From Glaciecola sp964643575 (GTDB lineage Bacteria > Pseudomonadota > Gammaproteobacteria > Enterobacterales > Alteromonadaceae), in contig CAZXTD010000052.1 in the NCBI GenBank assembly GCA_964643575.1, positions 1-25,438 on the forward strand: a stretch of DNA of 25,438 nt, in the 5' to 3' direction. A model generated the notes under the pieces. It made no database searches. It saw only the letters and a program-made list of their open reading frames with translations, and was not told the DNA's origin. Below, piece by piece: positions 15,671-23,900 of the stretch (the first letter of the stretch is position 1; every line of letters starts with the position of its first letter). Both the position numbers and the translations under genes were made by a program.

Positions 15671-15698
15671 GCACCTAGTGGTGCACTCAAACTTTTTT
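15671..15698 (+). terminator. Weak intrinsic terminator between convergent genes
   Basis: GCACC-TAGT-GGTGC (15671-15684) forms a 5-bp stem with a 4-base loop, followed eight bases later by six Ts (15693-15698). The stem is short and the distance to the Ts is long, so activity is doubtful. Confidence 0.35.
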
Positions 15699-15700
15699 AC

Positions 15701-16267
15701 CTAGTCAAACAAAATATCTGAAATTGCAGAGAGTTCATGCTTGCCATCTAAAATCTCTTGGCGGCTTAAGCCTGACAACTCATGCGGGAACACCAGCCAC
15801 TCATCGCTTTCATGCACAAAATAGTCAGGAATTAGTTTATTCTCTGTTTTATTGTTTTTAGGTTTGTAGTAAGGCGTTGCTATACGCATGTCTTTAGGCG
15901 CATTCAAACGCATCAAGGTGTGTATTTGATTAATAAGCGCTTCAATGCTTCGCCCAGAATCAAACACATCATCAACAATCAGTAACTTATCACCCGCGTT
16001 TGCGTTTTCAACTAAGTAGTGCAAACCGTGTACTTTGATTTCTTTTGATTGCTGATTGATGCCGTAGTATGACGATGTCCGCACAGCAATATGGTCGGTC
16101 GGCGCTTCTTTGTATTCAAAAAACTCTTGCACCGCAATCCCGATAGGGGCACCGCCTCGCCAAATACCAACAATAAAGTCGGGCCTAAAGCCATCTTTAA
16201 ACACTTGTGCTGCGACCCTAAAAGAATCTTGAAGCAATGAAGACGAACTAATAAAGACTTTTTCCAC
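15701..16267 (-). CDS. Phosphoribosyltransferase (COG2236, hypoxanthine/guanine-type)
   Basis: A 188-residue cytoplasmic type I phosphoribosyltransferase. The PRPP-binding loop is LLIVDDVFDSGRS, about residues 94-106, and the first loop is VGIWRGGAPIG. It resembles the COG2236 group annotated as hypoxanthine or xanthine-guanine phosphoribosyltransferase, which joins a purine base to PRPP. Base specificity cannot be read. The start is GTG at 16265-16267 with AGG eight bases upstream. It follows the lolC-type gene on the same strand after 114 bases, so it may have its own promoter or be read through. It converges on the COG3235 gene. Confidence 0.88.
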   Translation of the reverse strand: MEKVFISSSSLLQDSFRVAAQVFKDGFRPDFIVGIWRGGAPIGIAVQEFFEYKEAPTDHIAVRTSSYYGINQQSKEIKVHGLHYLVENANAGDKLLIVDDVFDSGRSIEALINQIHTLMRLNAPKDMRIATPYYKPKNNKTENKLIPDYFVHESDEWLVFPHELSGLSRQEILDGKHELSAISDILFD

Positions 16268-16381
16268 TTTTTATACCTAAGTTTTGTCGCGCAAGCGCTT
16301 TTGGGGGAGGCAACGTGAATTAAACTTTGTAATTAAAATATGTTCACGCTTTTCGCCTGTAGTATATCAACAAATGATTTG

Positions 16382-17578
16382 CTATTCACTGCGCAGGCTT
16401 CTAGCAGGCGTAATTTTTTGCGCTTTGCTTGCAGGATACCAACTGGCCAATAAACATAAAAATAACGCAACACCGGCAATAACAATCAGTTGCTGGTACT
16501 GCACGTCTATCGGCAAACCCTGACCATTTTCGCCAAAAGCCAAATTTGAGCCAATTAAAGATAACAAAGGGTTAAGCTGCCAACAAGCGAGCAAGCCCAA
16601 AAGCAGGCCACCTACAATACCTTTAATCCCGTTAAATACGCCATTAAACAAAAATATTTTCATGATATCGCTAGGCAACATGCCTTGGGTTTGCAGTATT
16701 GCGATGTCTGCTTGTTTTTCAGACACCACCATAACCAGTGCCGACACAACGTTGAAGGCAGCAACCGCTATCACTAATAACAGCATGAGCGACATCATGT
16801 TTTTTTCCATTTTTACGGCATCAAAAAGCGGACCCTGCCTGTCTCGCCAAAGTGAGTAAGTAATGCCTTGCGCTTGCAAATTTTCAGTAATAGCGGAAAA
16901 CGCAAAGGCATCCTTCAAATATAAACGCTGCTCTTGCAATGCTTGTGTTTTTTGCCGAGATAAACGCGCGAGATCATCAAGATGGATAATAATGACTTTA
17001 TCGTCCATCTCAGAGTTAATATCGAAAATGGCGCCCACTGTAACCAAACGCTGGCTTGGAATTCGGCCAAGTGGTGAATACACGCTCGCGCTTGTACTAA
17101 TCATTCGCAATTGATGACCTAAATCCACATCAAGTTGTGAAGCCAAAATACGGCTGATTGCCACATTAAAACTGCCTACCGATATATTTTCCCAACGTCC
17201 TGCCACAATGTTTTGCGCAATAATTGAATGTTCGGCTGCTTGTTCAGTTTGTGTGCCTTGAGCAAGTAAGCCTGAAATTTTAGTACGAGATTGTATAACC
17301 ACTTCTCGTTCTGCATAGGGCGAATTTGCGAGTATTTGTTCGCTTAAATGACTCGGAAACACCGGTGTATCGCTCATCTCAACAACAATGTGCGGCATTA
17401 TTCCTAAAATTCGTTTTTTTAACTGCCCTTCAAGGCCATTCATGACCGATATTACTAAAATAAGTGCTGCAATACCTAATGTGATCCCAATAATGGAAAA
17501 ACGATTAATAAAAGCCACAAAACTTTGTTGCGTGCCCGCCTTAGAATACCGATATGCAACGAATGCAGAAATAGCCAT
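16382..17578 (-). CDS. lolC: Lipoprotein-releasing ABC transporter permease, LolC/LolE family
   Basis: An inner-membrane permease that, with the LolD ATPase, extracts outer-membrane lipoproteins and hands them to LolA. The 398 residues match the family length and topology: membrane segment 1 near 25-50 (FSIIGITLGIAALILVISVMNGLEGQ), a large periplasmic domain from about 50 to 260, then three segments near 265-295, 310-340 and 365-388. VVSEKQADIAILQTQGM is the cytoplasmic coupling region, and the end PASKAQKITPARSLRSE is typical. LolC is favoured over LolE because of the mfd neighbourhood, though the two are hard to separate by eye. The ATG has AGGA 13 bases upstream, which is long. No lolD or lolE follows; the next gene is a phosphoribosyltransferase. 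Confidence 0.9.
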   Translation of the reverse strand: MAISAFVAYRYSKAGTQQSFVAFINRFSIIGITLGIAALILVISVMNGLEGQLKKRILGIMPHIVVEMSDTPVFPSHLSEQILANSPYAEREVVIQSRTKISGLLAQGTQTEQAAEHSIIAQNIVAGRWENISVGSFNVAISRILASQLDVDLGHQLRMISTSASVYSPLGRIPSQRLVTVGAIFDINSEMDDKVIIIHLDDLARLSRQKTQALQEQRLYLKDAFAFSAITENLQAQGITYSLWRDRQGPLFDAVKMEKNMMSLMLLLVIAVAAFNVVSALVMVVSEKQADIAILQTQGMLPSDIMKIFLFNGVFNGIKGIVGGLLLGLLACWQLNPLLSLIGSNLAFGENGQGLPIDVQYQQLIVIAGVALFLCLLASWYPASKAQKITPARSLRSE

Positions 17579-17705
17579 GTATAGTGAAGTTTCCTAACAA
17601 AATTGAGTGTATTTTTAGGGTAAGTCTACTATTATTTGCGTACTTGCGCACTGCTTAGTGTTAGAGTGTGTTTTTATGATATTCCCTTGACGACAGGATA
17701 AGCCA

Positions 17706-18323
17706 TTGCCGACGCTTGAAGAAAAAAGAGAACAATTTGGCGCGTTTTATTTAATCGCCCATCCTATTAAAGCCAATGTGCTGCCCATAAATGACGAGAT
17801 GGCTAATTATTCTTTAGACAATTTTGAAGACAATATGCCCTATGCGTTTAAAATAGCCGGTGAAATGTCTGAAATTCAATCTCAAACGCTAAAACCGCTG
17901 CGTAATTTAGGTGAAAAACTCGAAGACCTCGTAGACTATCTGCAATTTCAAGCGCAAAAAATAGATTTAATGATGTCGTATATTTTGCAGCAACAAGACG
18001 ATGTAGAATATCAAGCGAAGGCCACAAAATTTGGTGGAGGTGGGGTTATTATTGAGCACAGCAACGCTGATGACAAAATATCCGTTCCTAGAATTGGCGA
18101 CAAGCGTGCTATTAAATTGTTTTTAGAAAGTGAATCTGCGGCGATTTATTGCTTTGCAGAAGTCATTGATATCGAGCAAACTGAAGCTTCATGTTTAGCG
18201 AGCTATGTATACACGCACATTCGAGAACAAGACCAAGAGTTACTGGTGCGCGCTAGCCTACATTTGCAAACCGCGGCTTTGCGTAAACAAAATCGTAAAA
18301 ATGCGGCACCTATCGACAATTAA
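17706..18323 (+). CDS. PilZ-like domain protein next to mfd
   Basis: A soluble 205-residue protein resembling the atypical PilZ proteins found beside mfd in marine Gammaproteobacteria. An N-terminal helical part (LEEKREQFGAFYLIAHP, then LRNLGEKLEDLVDYLQFQAQKIDLMMSYILQQQDD) precedes a beta-rich part with KFGGGGVIIEH, KRAIKLFLES and AAIYCFAEVIDIE. REQDQELLVRASLHLQTAALR closes it. I do not see the RxxxR and D/NxSxxG motifs that bind cyclic di-GMP in classic PilZ domains, so ligand binding is doubtful. The start is TTG at 17706-17708 with AGGA seven bases upstream. It diverges from lolC and lies 100 bases before mfd on the same strand. Confidence 0.75.
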   Translation: MPTLEEKREQFGAFYLIAHPIKANVLPINDEMANYSLDNFEDNMPYAFKIAGEMSEIQSQTLKPLRNLGEKLEDLVDYLQFQAQKIDLMMSYILQQQDDVEYQAKATKFGGGGVIIEHSNADDKISVPRIGDKRAIKLFLESESAAIYCFAEVIDIEQTEASCLASYVYTHIREQDQELLVRASLHLQTAALRKQNRKNAAPIDN

Positions 18324-18423
18324 CGCAATAAGCAGATAGCAGTGTCTGTTAAAAAATAGAGCAGTATGCCGTCAAAGCATAAGTGTATCTCGAATCAAGA
18401 TTTTAAAGAGTAATCCAAGCAAT

Positions 18424-21400
18424 ATGCCTTCATTATTGAATCCACGCCTTCCTTTAACTATAGAACAACGCAAAATACCCGACCAAATTAAATGGACGGG
18501 TTTAAGCGGTTCGGCGCAATCACTCGCTATCGCTCGAGCAGCCCAAGCCCACCCTGGCCCAATGATTGTGATCACTAACGATACCGCACATGCTTATCAA
18601 TTAGAGCGTGAAATCAATTTTTTTGCTGAGCGAAATAAAGAAGATGTATCAGTGCATTTATTCCCTCATTGGGAAACCTTGCCATATGATCATTTTTCCC
18701 CGCATCAAGATATTGTATCGAAACGACTAGAAACGCTATATTTGTTAAGCAAAAAACAGTCAGGTGTGTTTTTAATTCCCATTAATACGCTTGTGCAGCG
18801 CCTTGCCCCAGTAGAGTATGTTGGGCAGCACCTACTATATCTAGAAAATGGTCAAAAGCTTGACCCCACCGAATTTAGACGAAATTTAGAAAAATCTGGG
18901 TATCTGCATGTTGGGCAGGTTATGTCGCATAGTGAGTTTAGCGTTCGCGGCTCAATTATCGACTTGTTTCCGATGGGCAGTGACAAGCCTTTTAGAATCG
19001 ATTTATTCGACGACGAAATCGATTCTATTCGTTACTTTGATCCCTCAACTCAACGCAGTTTAGACCCGGTAGAAAAAATAAGGTTGTTGCCAGCACGCGA
19101 ATTTCCGACAGACAAAGACGCGCTTTCTCTTTTTAGAGAACAGTACTTAGAGTACTTCGATAACGTTAGTAATAACGACCAAGAATCGGTTTTATATCAG
19201 GTAAGTAAAGGCACCATGCCTGGCGGCATTGAATACTATTTACCGCTCTTTTTTAAGCAAACTGCAAGTTTATTTGATTATTTGCACGAAGACGCCATCT
19301 TCACGTATTTTGATGATTTCACAGATAACACTGACAAATTTTGGTTAGACTTGAACAATCGCCACGAGCAATATCAGTTCAATTTAGCGCGGCCCTTATT
19401 AAAACCTGAATCTTTGTTTTTGGCGCAGCAAGAACTTAACTCACTGCTTAAACAATGGCCGAGTGCAAAAATAAGTGTTGAACAAAGCGCAAATTCCGCA
19501 CGCGCAGTCAACTACAAAGCTCAGCCGCTAACTAATATTGGGATAGATACCCTTGCCACTAATCCATACTCGGCAATACAAGCAGAAGTCAAACAAGCCC
19601 AGTCTCAAAAGAAAAAGGTCTTATTTGTAGCCGAGTCAACCGGCCACAAAGAGAGCGTTATTAACATTCTGCAAAAAGCGGGAATAGAGCTAAGCGCAGT
19701 AGATAGTTTTGCAGATGCACTCAACGCAAAGGCTTTGTTAACAATTTGCATAGGCCAAATAGAAGATAGTTTTAACTGCAGCGAAAAAGACAGCAAATTA
19801 CTGCTAGTTACCGAAAAGCAATTGCTCGGTCACAAAGTTAGCCGCCGTAAACAGCGTAATAAAGCCACGAGTATTGATGAAAGCGCCATAATCCGAAATC
19901 TTGCAGAATTGCATGAGGGCTCACCGGTAGTGCACCTTGAGCATGGAGTTGGACGATTCTTAGGCCTACAAACCCTCGATGCAGGTGGCGTAACAACCGA
20001 ATACTTAAGCATTGAATACGCTAAACAAGCCAAGCTTTATGTACCTGTTTCATCATTACACTTAATCAGTCGTTATAGCGGTGGTGAGGCTGAACATGCA
20101 CCGCTACATCATTTAGGTAACGATACGTGGTCTAAGCAAAAGCAAAAGGCGGCCGAGCGAGTACGTGATGTTGCGGCGCAACTACTCGACATATACGCCA
20201 AGCGCGCGGCTAAGCCGGGCTATGCTTATCCGATTAATTGGAACGATTATGAAAAGTTTGCCAAAAGCTTTGGGTTTCAAGAAACCATCGATCAAGAAAA
20301 AGCAATAAACGCGGTCCTTCAAGATATGGGCGGCAAAAATGCAATGGACCGTTTGGTATGCGGCGATGTAGGATTTGGTAAAACCGAAGTTGCAATGCGA
20401 GCAGCCTACATAAGCGCTATGAACGGTAAACAAGTCGCTATTTTAGTGCCCACTACCCTGCTTGCTCAGCAGCATTTCGAGAACTTTAAAAACCGTTTTT
20501 CTCAATTCCCAATTCGTATTGAAGTAGTATCGCGTTTTGTGAGTGCAAAAGATCAAAAAGTCGTTATGCAGGGTTTAGAGGACGGCACAGTCGACATCGT
20601 CGTTGGTACGCATAAACTCATTCAAAAAGACGTTAAGTTTAAGGACTTAGGTTTAGTTATTATTGACGAAGAGCACCGCTTTGGTGTGCGTCAAAAAGAA
20701 ACGTTTAAAGCCCTACGTGCAGATGTTGATATTCTAACGTTAACCGCCACGCCTATTCCTCGGACTTTGAACATGGCACTGAGCGGCATGCGTGACTTAT
20801 CAATAATTGCCACACCACCGGCTAAGCGCTTAGCAGTAAAAACTTTTGTGCAGCAACGTCACGAAGAAATTATTCGAGAAGCCATTATGCGTGAAATTCT
20901 GCGCGGTGGACAAGTATATTTCTTACACAACGAGGTCAAGACAATTGAAAAGACCGCAGCTGAAATTGCGGAAATAGTTCCTGAAGCGCGTATTGCTATT
21001 GGTCATGGCCAAATGCGAGAGCGCGAGCTCGAAAACGTGATGAACGACTTTTACCATCAGCGTTACAACGTATTAGTTTGCTCAACAATCATCGAAACAG
21101 GCATTGATGTTGCCACAGCTAATACCATCATTATGGATCGTGCCGACCATTTAGGTCTTGCACAATTGCACCAATTGCGCGGCCGAGTGGGTCGTTCGCA
21201 TCATCAAGCCTATGCTTATTTGCTCACGCCTCACCCTAAACGCATGACCAAAGATGCCACAAAACGCCTCGAAGCTATCGCCTCACTAGAAACCTTAGGC
21301 GCAGGCTTTGCTCTTGCCACCCACGACCTCGAAATTAGGGGCGCAGGAGAGCTTTTAGGCGATGAACAGTCAGGACAAATAAATTCAGTAGGGTTTAACT

Positions 21401-21927
21401 TGTACATGGAAATGCTAGAAGCTGCTGTTGAAGCATTAAAAGCAGGTAAAGAACCTAGCCTTAATGATACGCTAGGTAAGCAAACAGAGATTGAACTTAG
21501 ACTGCCAGCACTGTTCCCTGATGATTATATTGGTGATGTAAACATGCGTCTAGCAATGTACAAAAAACTCGCCAATTGTAAAAGCAATGACGAAATTGAT
21601 GAACTTCAAATTGAGCTTATCGACCGCTTTGGCTTGCTGCCGCAAGCGGCTAAAAACTTGATTCAGCAGTCGATGATTAAATTGCAAGCCGCAAGTATGG
21701 GCGTAAATAAGATTGAAGCAAATGAACGAGGTGGTACTATTGAGTTTGAACAAACCGCTAAGATTGATCCAGGGTATTTAATCCAGTTAATCCAAAAGCA
21801 ACCTAAGATTTACAAATTTGATGGACCACAAAAATTGAAATTTATTCGTAGTACAAAAGCCAGTCAAGAGCGTCTCGATTTTGTGCAGATATTACTCGAC
21901 ACAGTTTCTGAAGGTGCTTATGAGTAA
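18424..21927 (+). CDS. mfd: Transcription-repair coupling factor
   Basis: An ATP-driven DNA translocase of 1167 residues that removes RNA polymerase stalled at lesions and recruits UvrA/UvrB for strand-specific repair. Domain order is complete: UvrB-homology module (HLFPHWETLPYDHFSPHQD, RGSIIDLFPMG), the RNA-polymerase-interacting tudor-like region around residues 490-560 (PVVHLEHGVGRFLGLQ, KLYVPVSSLHLISRY), Walker A GDVGFGKTEV at about 647-656, DEEHRFG at 748-754, TATPIPRTL, ETGIDVATANTIIMDRAD and QLRGRVGRS, then the C-terminal TRCF domain. The length is normal. The ATG at 18424 has only a weak Shine-Dalgarno. The csiV start overlaps its end by eight bases. Confidence 0.98.
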   Translation: MPSLLNPRLPLTIEQRKIPDQIKWTGLSGSAQSLAIARAAQAHPGPMIVITNDTAHAYQLEREINFFAERNKEDVSVHLFPHWETLPYDHFSPHQDIVSKRLETLYLLSKKQSGVFLIPINTLVQRLAPVEYVGQHLLYLENGQKLDPTEFRRNLEKSGYLHVGQVMSHSEFSVRGSIIDLFPMGSDKPFRIDLFDDEIDSIRYFDPSTQRSLDPVEKIRLLPAREFPTDKDALSLFREQYLEYFDNVSNNDQESVLYQVSKGTMPGGIEYYLPLFFKQTASLFDYLHEDAIFTYFDDFTDNTDKFWLDLNNRHEQYQFNLARPLLKPESLFLAQQELNSLLKQWPSAKISVEQSANSARAVNYKAQPLTNIGIDTLATNPYSAIQAEVKQAQSQKKKVLFVAESTGHKESVINILQKAGIELSAVDSFADALNAKALLTICIGQIEDSFNCSEKDSKLLLVTEKQLLGHKVSRRKQRNKATSIDESAIIRNLAELHEGSPVVHLEHGVGRFLGLQTLDAGGVTTEYLSIEYAKQAKLYVPVSSLHLISRYSGGEAEHAPLHHLGNDTWSKQKQKAAERVRDVAAQLLDIYAKRAAKPGYAYPINWNDYEKFAKSFGFQETIDQEKAINAVLQDMGGKNAMDRLVCGDVGFGKTEVAMRAAYISAMNGKQVAILVPTTLLAQQHFENFKNRFSQFPIRIEVVSRFVSAKDQKVVMQGLEDGTVDIVVGTHKLIQKDVKFKDLGLVIIDEEHRFGVRQKETFKALRADVDILTLTATPIPRTLNMALSGMRDLSIIATPPAKRLAVKTFVQQRHEEIIREAIMREILRGGQVYFLHNEVKTIEKTAAEIAEIVPEARIAIGHGQMRERELENVMNDFYHQRYNVLVCSTIIETGIDVATANTIIMDRADHLGLAQLHQLRGRVGRSHHQAYAYLLTPHPKRMTKDATKRLEAIASLETLGAGFALATHDLEIRGAGELLGDEQSGQINSVGFNLYMEMLEAAVEALKAGKEPSLNDTLGKQTEIELRLPALFPDDYIGDVNMRLAMYKKLANCKSNDEIDELQIELIDRFGLLPQAAKNLIQQSMIKLQAASMGVNKIEANERGGTIEFEQTAKIDPGYLIQLIQKQPKIYKFDGPQKLKFIRSTKASQERLDFVQILLDTVSEGAYE

Positions 21928-23272
21928 TTACTTTAACAATGTAAGAGGCAAGTTAGCGCTTTACAGAGGCTTTCGTTTGTCGTCCTTATTTGGTTTTTCG
22001 CTGTTGCTTGTTTCTCTGTTATTAATGCCATCTTTCATCCCTCTTGGCCAAGCTTTTGCCCAGTCAACAAACGACCAACAGTGGTGGTTTGACGTAGAGT
22101 TTATTGCCTTTAAACGTAGCTTAGAACCCTCAAACAATGAGGATTTTTCGCAAGCTGATTTTGCAATGACGCAAACTCGTGCTATTGATTTGTTAAGTTT
22201 GTTGGTGCTCAAGGAAAAAGCGGCCCTGCAGCCTTATATAGATTTAGTGCCATCGTGTACAACAAACCAAAACCCAAGCGTTCCTTTGCTAGCTTCAGAA
22301 GCTGCTAGTACCAAAGACTCTTCATCAATGCTGGACCTTTCGCCACTTATACCCTTGGCACAAAACACTGAGACAGGCGAAACGCTCGCGCCAAAACCAC
22401 AACAAGTTTTACTCCCTCATGTATATCAATTTGAAAAAGCGCCTGAATCATCGATGCGCATTACATGCCTTTTGCCCGATGAAGAATTACCTCTGCTAGC
22501 TGATAATAACAAACTGCTCCATTCACTGAGTGGGATCGATACGGTCAGATTGACCACAAATCAACAAGCCAGTCCAATACCAGAGAAGATTTTTAGCAAT
22601 AGAACCTACTTCAATGGGCACCATCACATACTACCTGCAACCGAAACAGATTTAGCTGAGTTATCAAAAGACGTATTCAGGCAGCGGGGCATTGAGCCTC
22701 TTTTATACACCGCTTGGCGACAACAGGTTGTTTTTGGAGAAAATGCCGCATCTTATTATCAAATTAGAGCGGGAGAAAAGTTTCAACTTAAATCTGAGCC
22801 GGATAATCAGCCCTCTGAAGCGCTTCTTAAAAAATTGGCGCTACTTAACGCGGATAAAGTAAACAGCTCCAGCGAACATGACAATAAAACGTTTTTTGCT
22901 GACTTAGAGATTGCGCTTGCCGCTGGTGAACAAGTTGATTGGTTGGCCGACAAAAACATAGTTGAAGAGATTGACGATAAGCCCAAAGATGAGCAATCTG
23001 AATGGGAGTTAGACGGGTTATTTAAAGTGTATCTTGATTATGTTAATCAAGTACCCTATTTGCATATTGATTCTGAGTTTAAGCACTACAAATTAAATAT
23101 AAATGAACTGGGTGAGGCCGAGCTTGCTGTTTACCCGTTTAAGCAACGTAGGCGTATTATAAGCAAACAAATACACTATTTTGACCATCCCGGCTTTGGC
23201 ATCATTGTTCGACTAGAGCGTTTTACGCCGCCTACACCAATTATCGATGAAACAGTTGAAGCCAGCGAATAG
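21920..23272 (+). CDS. csiV: CsiV family periplasmic protein
   Basis: An exported protein of 450 residues. I place the start at ATG 21920, because AAGG lies five bases before it and ATGAGTAA overlaps the mfd stop; the frame also opens further upstream inside mfd. A signal peptide follows (hydrophobic core about residues 21-43) with a likely cut after AFA at 45-47. The mature start WWFDVEFIAFKR and the end IHYFDHPGFGIIVRLERF are the hallmarks of the CsiV (DUF2803) family, known in Vibrio cholerae as a peptidoglycan-binding protein that supports the LpoA/PBP1a cell-wall machinery. The middle is long, acidic and low in conservation, making it larger than I expect for the family. It is translationally coupled to mfd. 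Confidence 0.85.
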   Translation: MSNYFNNVRGKLALYRGFRLSSLFGFSLLLVSLLLMPSFIPLGQAFAQSTNDQQWWFDVEFIAFKRSLEPSNNEDFSQADFAMTQTRAIDLLSLLVLKEKAALQPYIDLVPSCTTNQNPSVPLLASEAASTKDSSSMLDLSPLIPLAQNTETGETLAPKPQQVLLPHVYQFEKAPESSMRITCLLPDEELPLLADNNKLLHSLSGIDTVRLTTNQQASPIPEKIFSNRTYFNGHHHILPATETDLAELSKDVFRQRGIEPLLYTAWRQQVVFGENAASYYQIRAGEKFQLKSEPDNQPSEALLKKLALLNADKVNSSSEHDNKTFFADLEIALAAGEQVDWLADKNIVEEIDDKPKDEQSEWELDGLFKVYLDYVNQVPYLHIDSEFKHYKLNINELGEAELAVYPFKQRRRIISKQIHYFDHPGFGIIVRLERFTPPTPIIDETVEASE

Positions 23273-23349
23273 CGTGCTAGTCTCTGAACATTTCAAGCGG
23301 GCTCGCGTATTCAAACCATTAAGCTAATTACCGGCGGTACAATTACATA

Positions 23350-23892
23350 ATGAAAATCTACACAAAAATGGGCGATAAAGGCACGACTGCAGTTTACACC
23401 AGCACAGTTGAACGCTACGACAAAGACAACGCGATATTAGATTGTTACGGCAATTTAGATGAGTTAAACGCCTACCTTGGTTTAGTGGTTAGCATTATTG
23501 GTACCCAACCAACACAAGCAGACGACCAACTACAAATTTCTGCTGTGTTGCAGTCGTGCCAAAGAGAATTATTCGCAATTGGCTTTGCTGTATCAGATAC
23601 CGATAAGCTTAGCGTACAAACCGTTGAAGCCTTAGAATCAACCATTGATCAATTACAAGCAAAGCTGGCCCCTCAAACCAGTTTTATATTGCCTGGTGGT
23701 AGTCAGCTCGCCGCTAATTTACACGTTGCCCGAACAATTGCCAGGCGCGCTGAACGCAGTTTAGTCACGCTATCCAAGCAACAGCAGATTAGCGACTTAG
23801 CACTCGCTTATATCAATAGACTGTCAGATTTACTATTTGTACTTGCCCGATATGCAAATGCACAGGCAAAAATTGACGATATCCCAGTTTAA
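23350..23892 (+). CDS. Cob(I)alamin adenosyltransferase, PduO type
   Basis: Transfers adenosyl from ATP to cob(I)alamin, making coenzyme B12 (cytoplasmic trimer in the family). The 180 residues show the N-terminal ATP motif KIYTKMGDKGTT (usually TKTGDKG), YGNLDELNAYLGL, FILPGGS, ARTIARRAERSLV with its key arginines and glutamate, and the end NRLSDLLFVLARYANA. It starts 77 bases after csiV; the Shine-Dalgarno is weak (GGCGG at 17 bases, or none). It is followed after eight bases by the penicillin-acylase gene, so those two are co-transcribed. No cobalamin riboswitch is seen upstream and no B12-dependent enzyme is in the window. Confidence 0.93.
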   Translation: MKIYTKMGDKGTTAVYTSTVERYDKDNAILDCYGNLDELNAYLGLVVSIIGTQPTQADDQLQISAVLQSCQRELFAIGFAVSDTDKLSVQTVEALESTIDQLQAKLAPQTSFILPGGSQLAANLHVARTIARRAERSLVTLSKQQQISDLALAYINRLSDLLFVLARYANAQAKIDDIPV

Positions 23893-23900
23893 GGACGAAA

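Noticed and set aside
16313..16348. Inverted repeat CGTGAA...TTCACG between lolC and the phosphoribosyltransferase
   Set aside because: Six-base arms with a 23-base loop and no T run are too weak for a terminator or operator call.
21881..21919. Upstream ATG for csiV inside mfd
   Set aside because: The ATG at 21920 has AAGG at five bases and gives the usual short overlap with the mfd stop; the upstream part only reads mfd codons in another frame.
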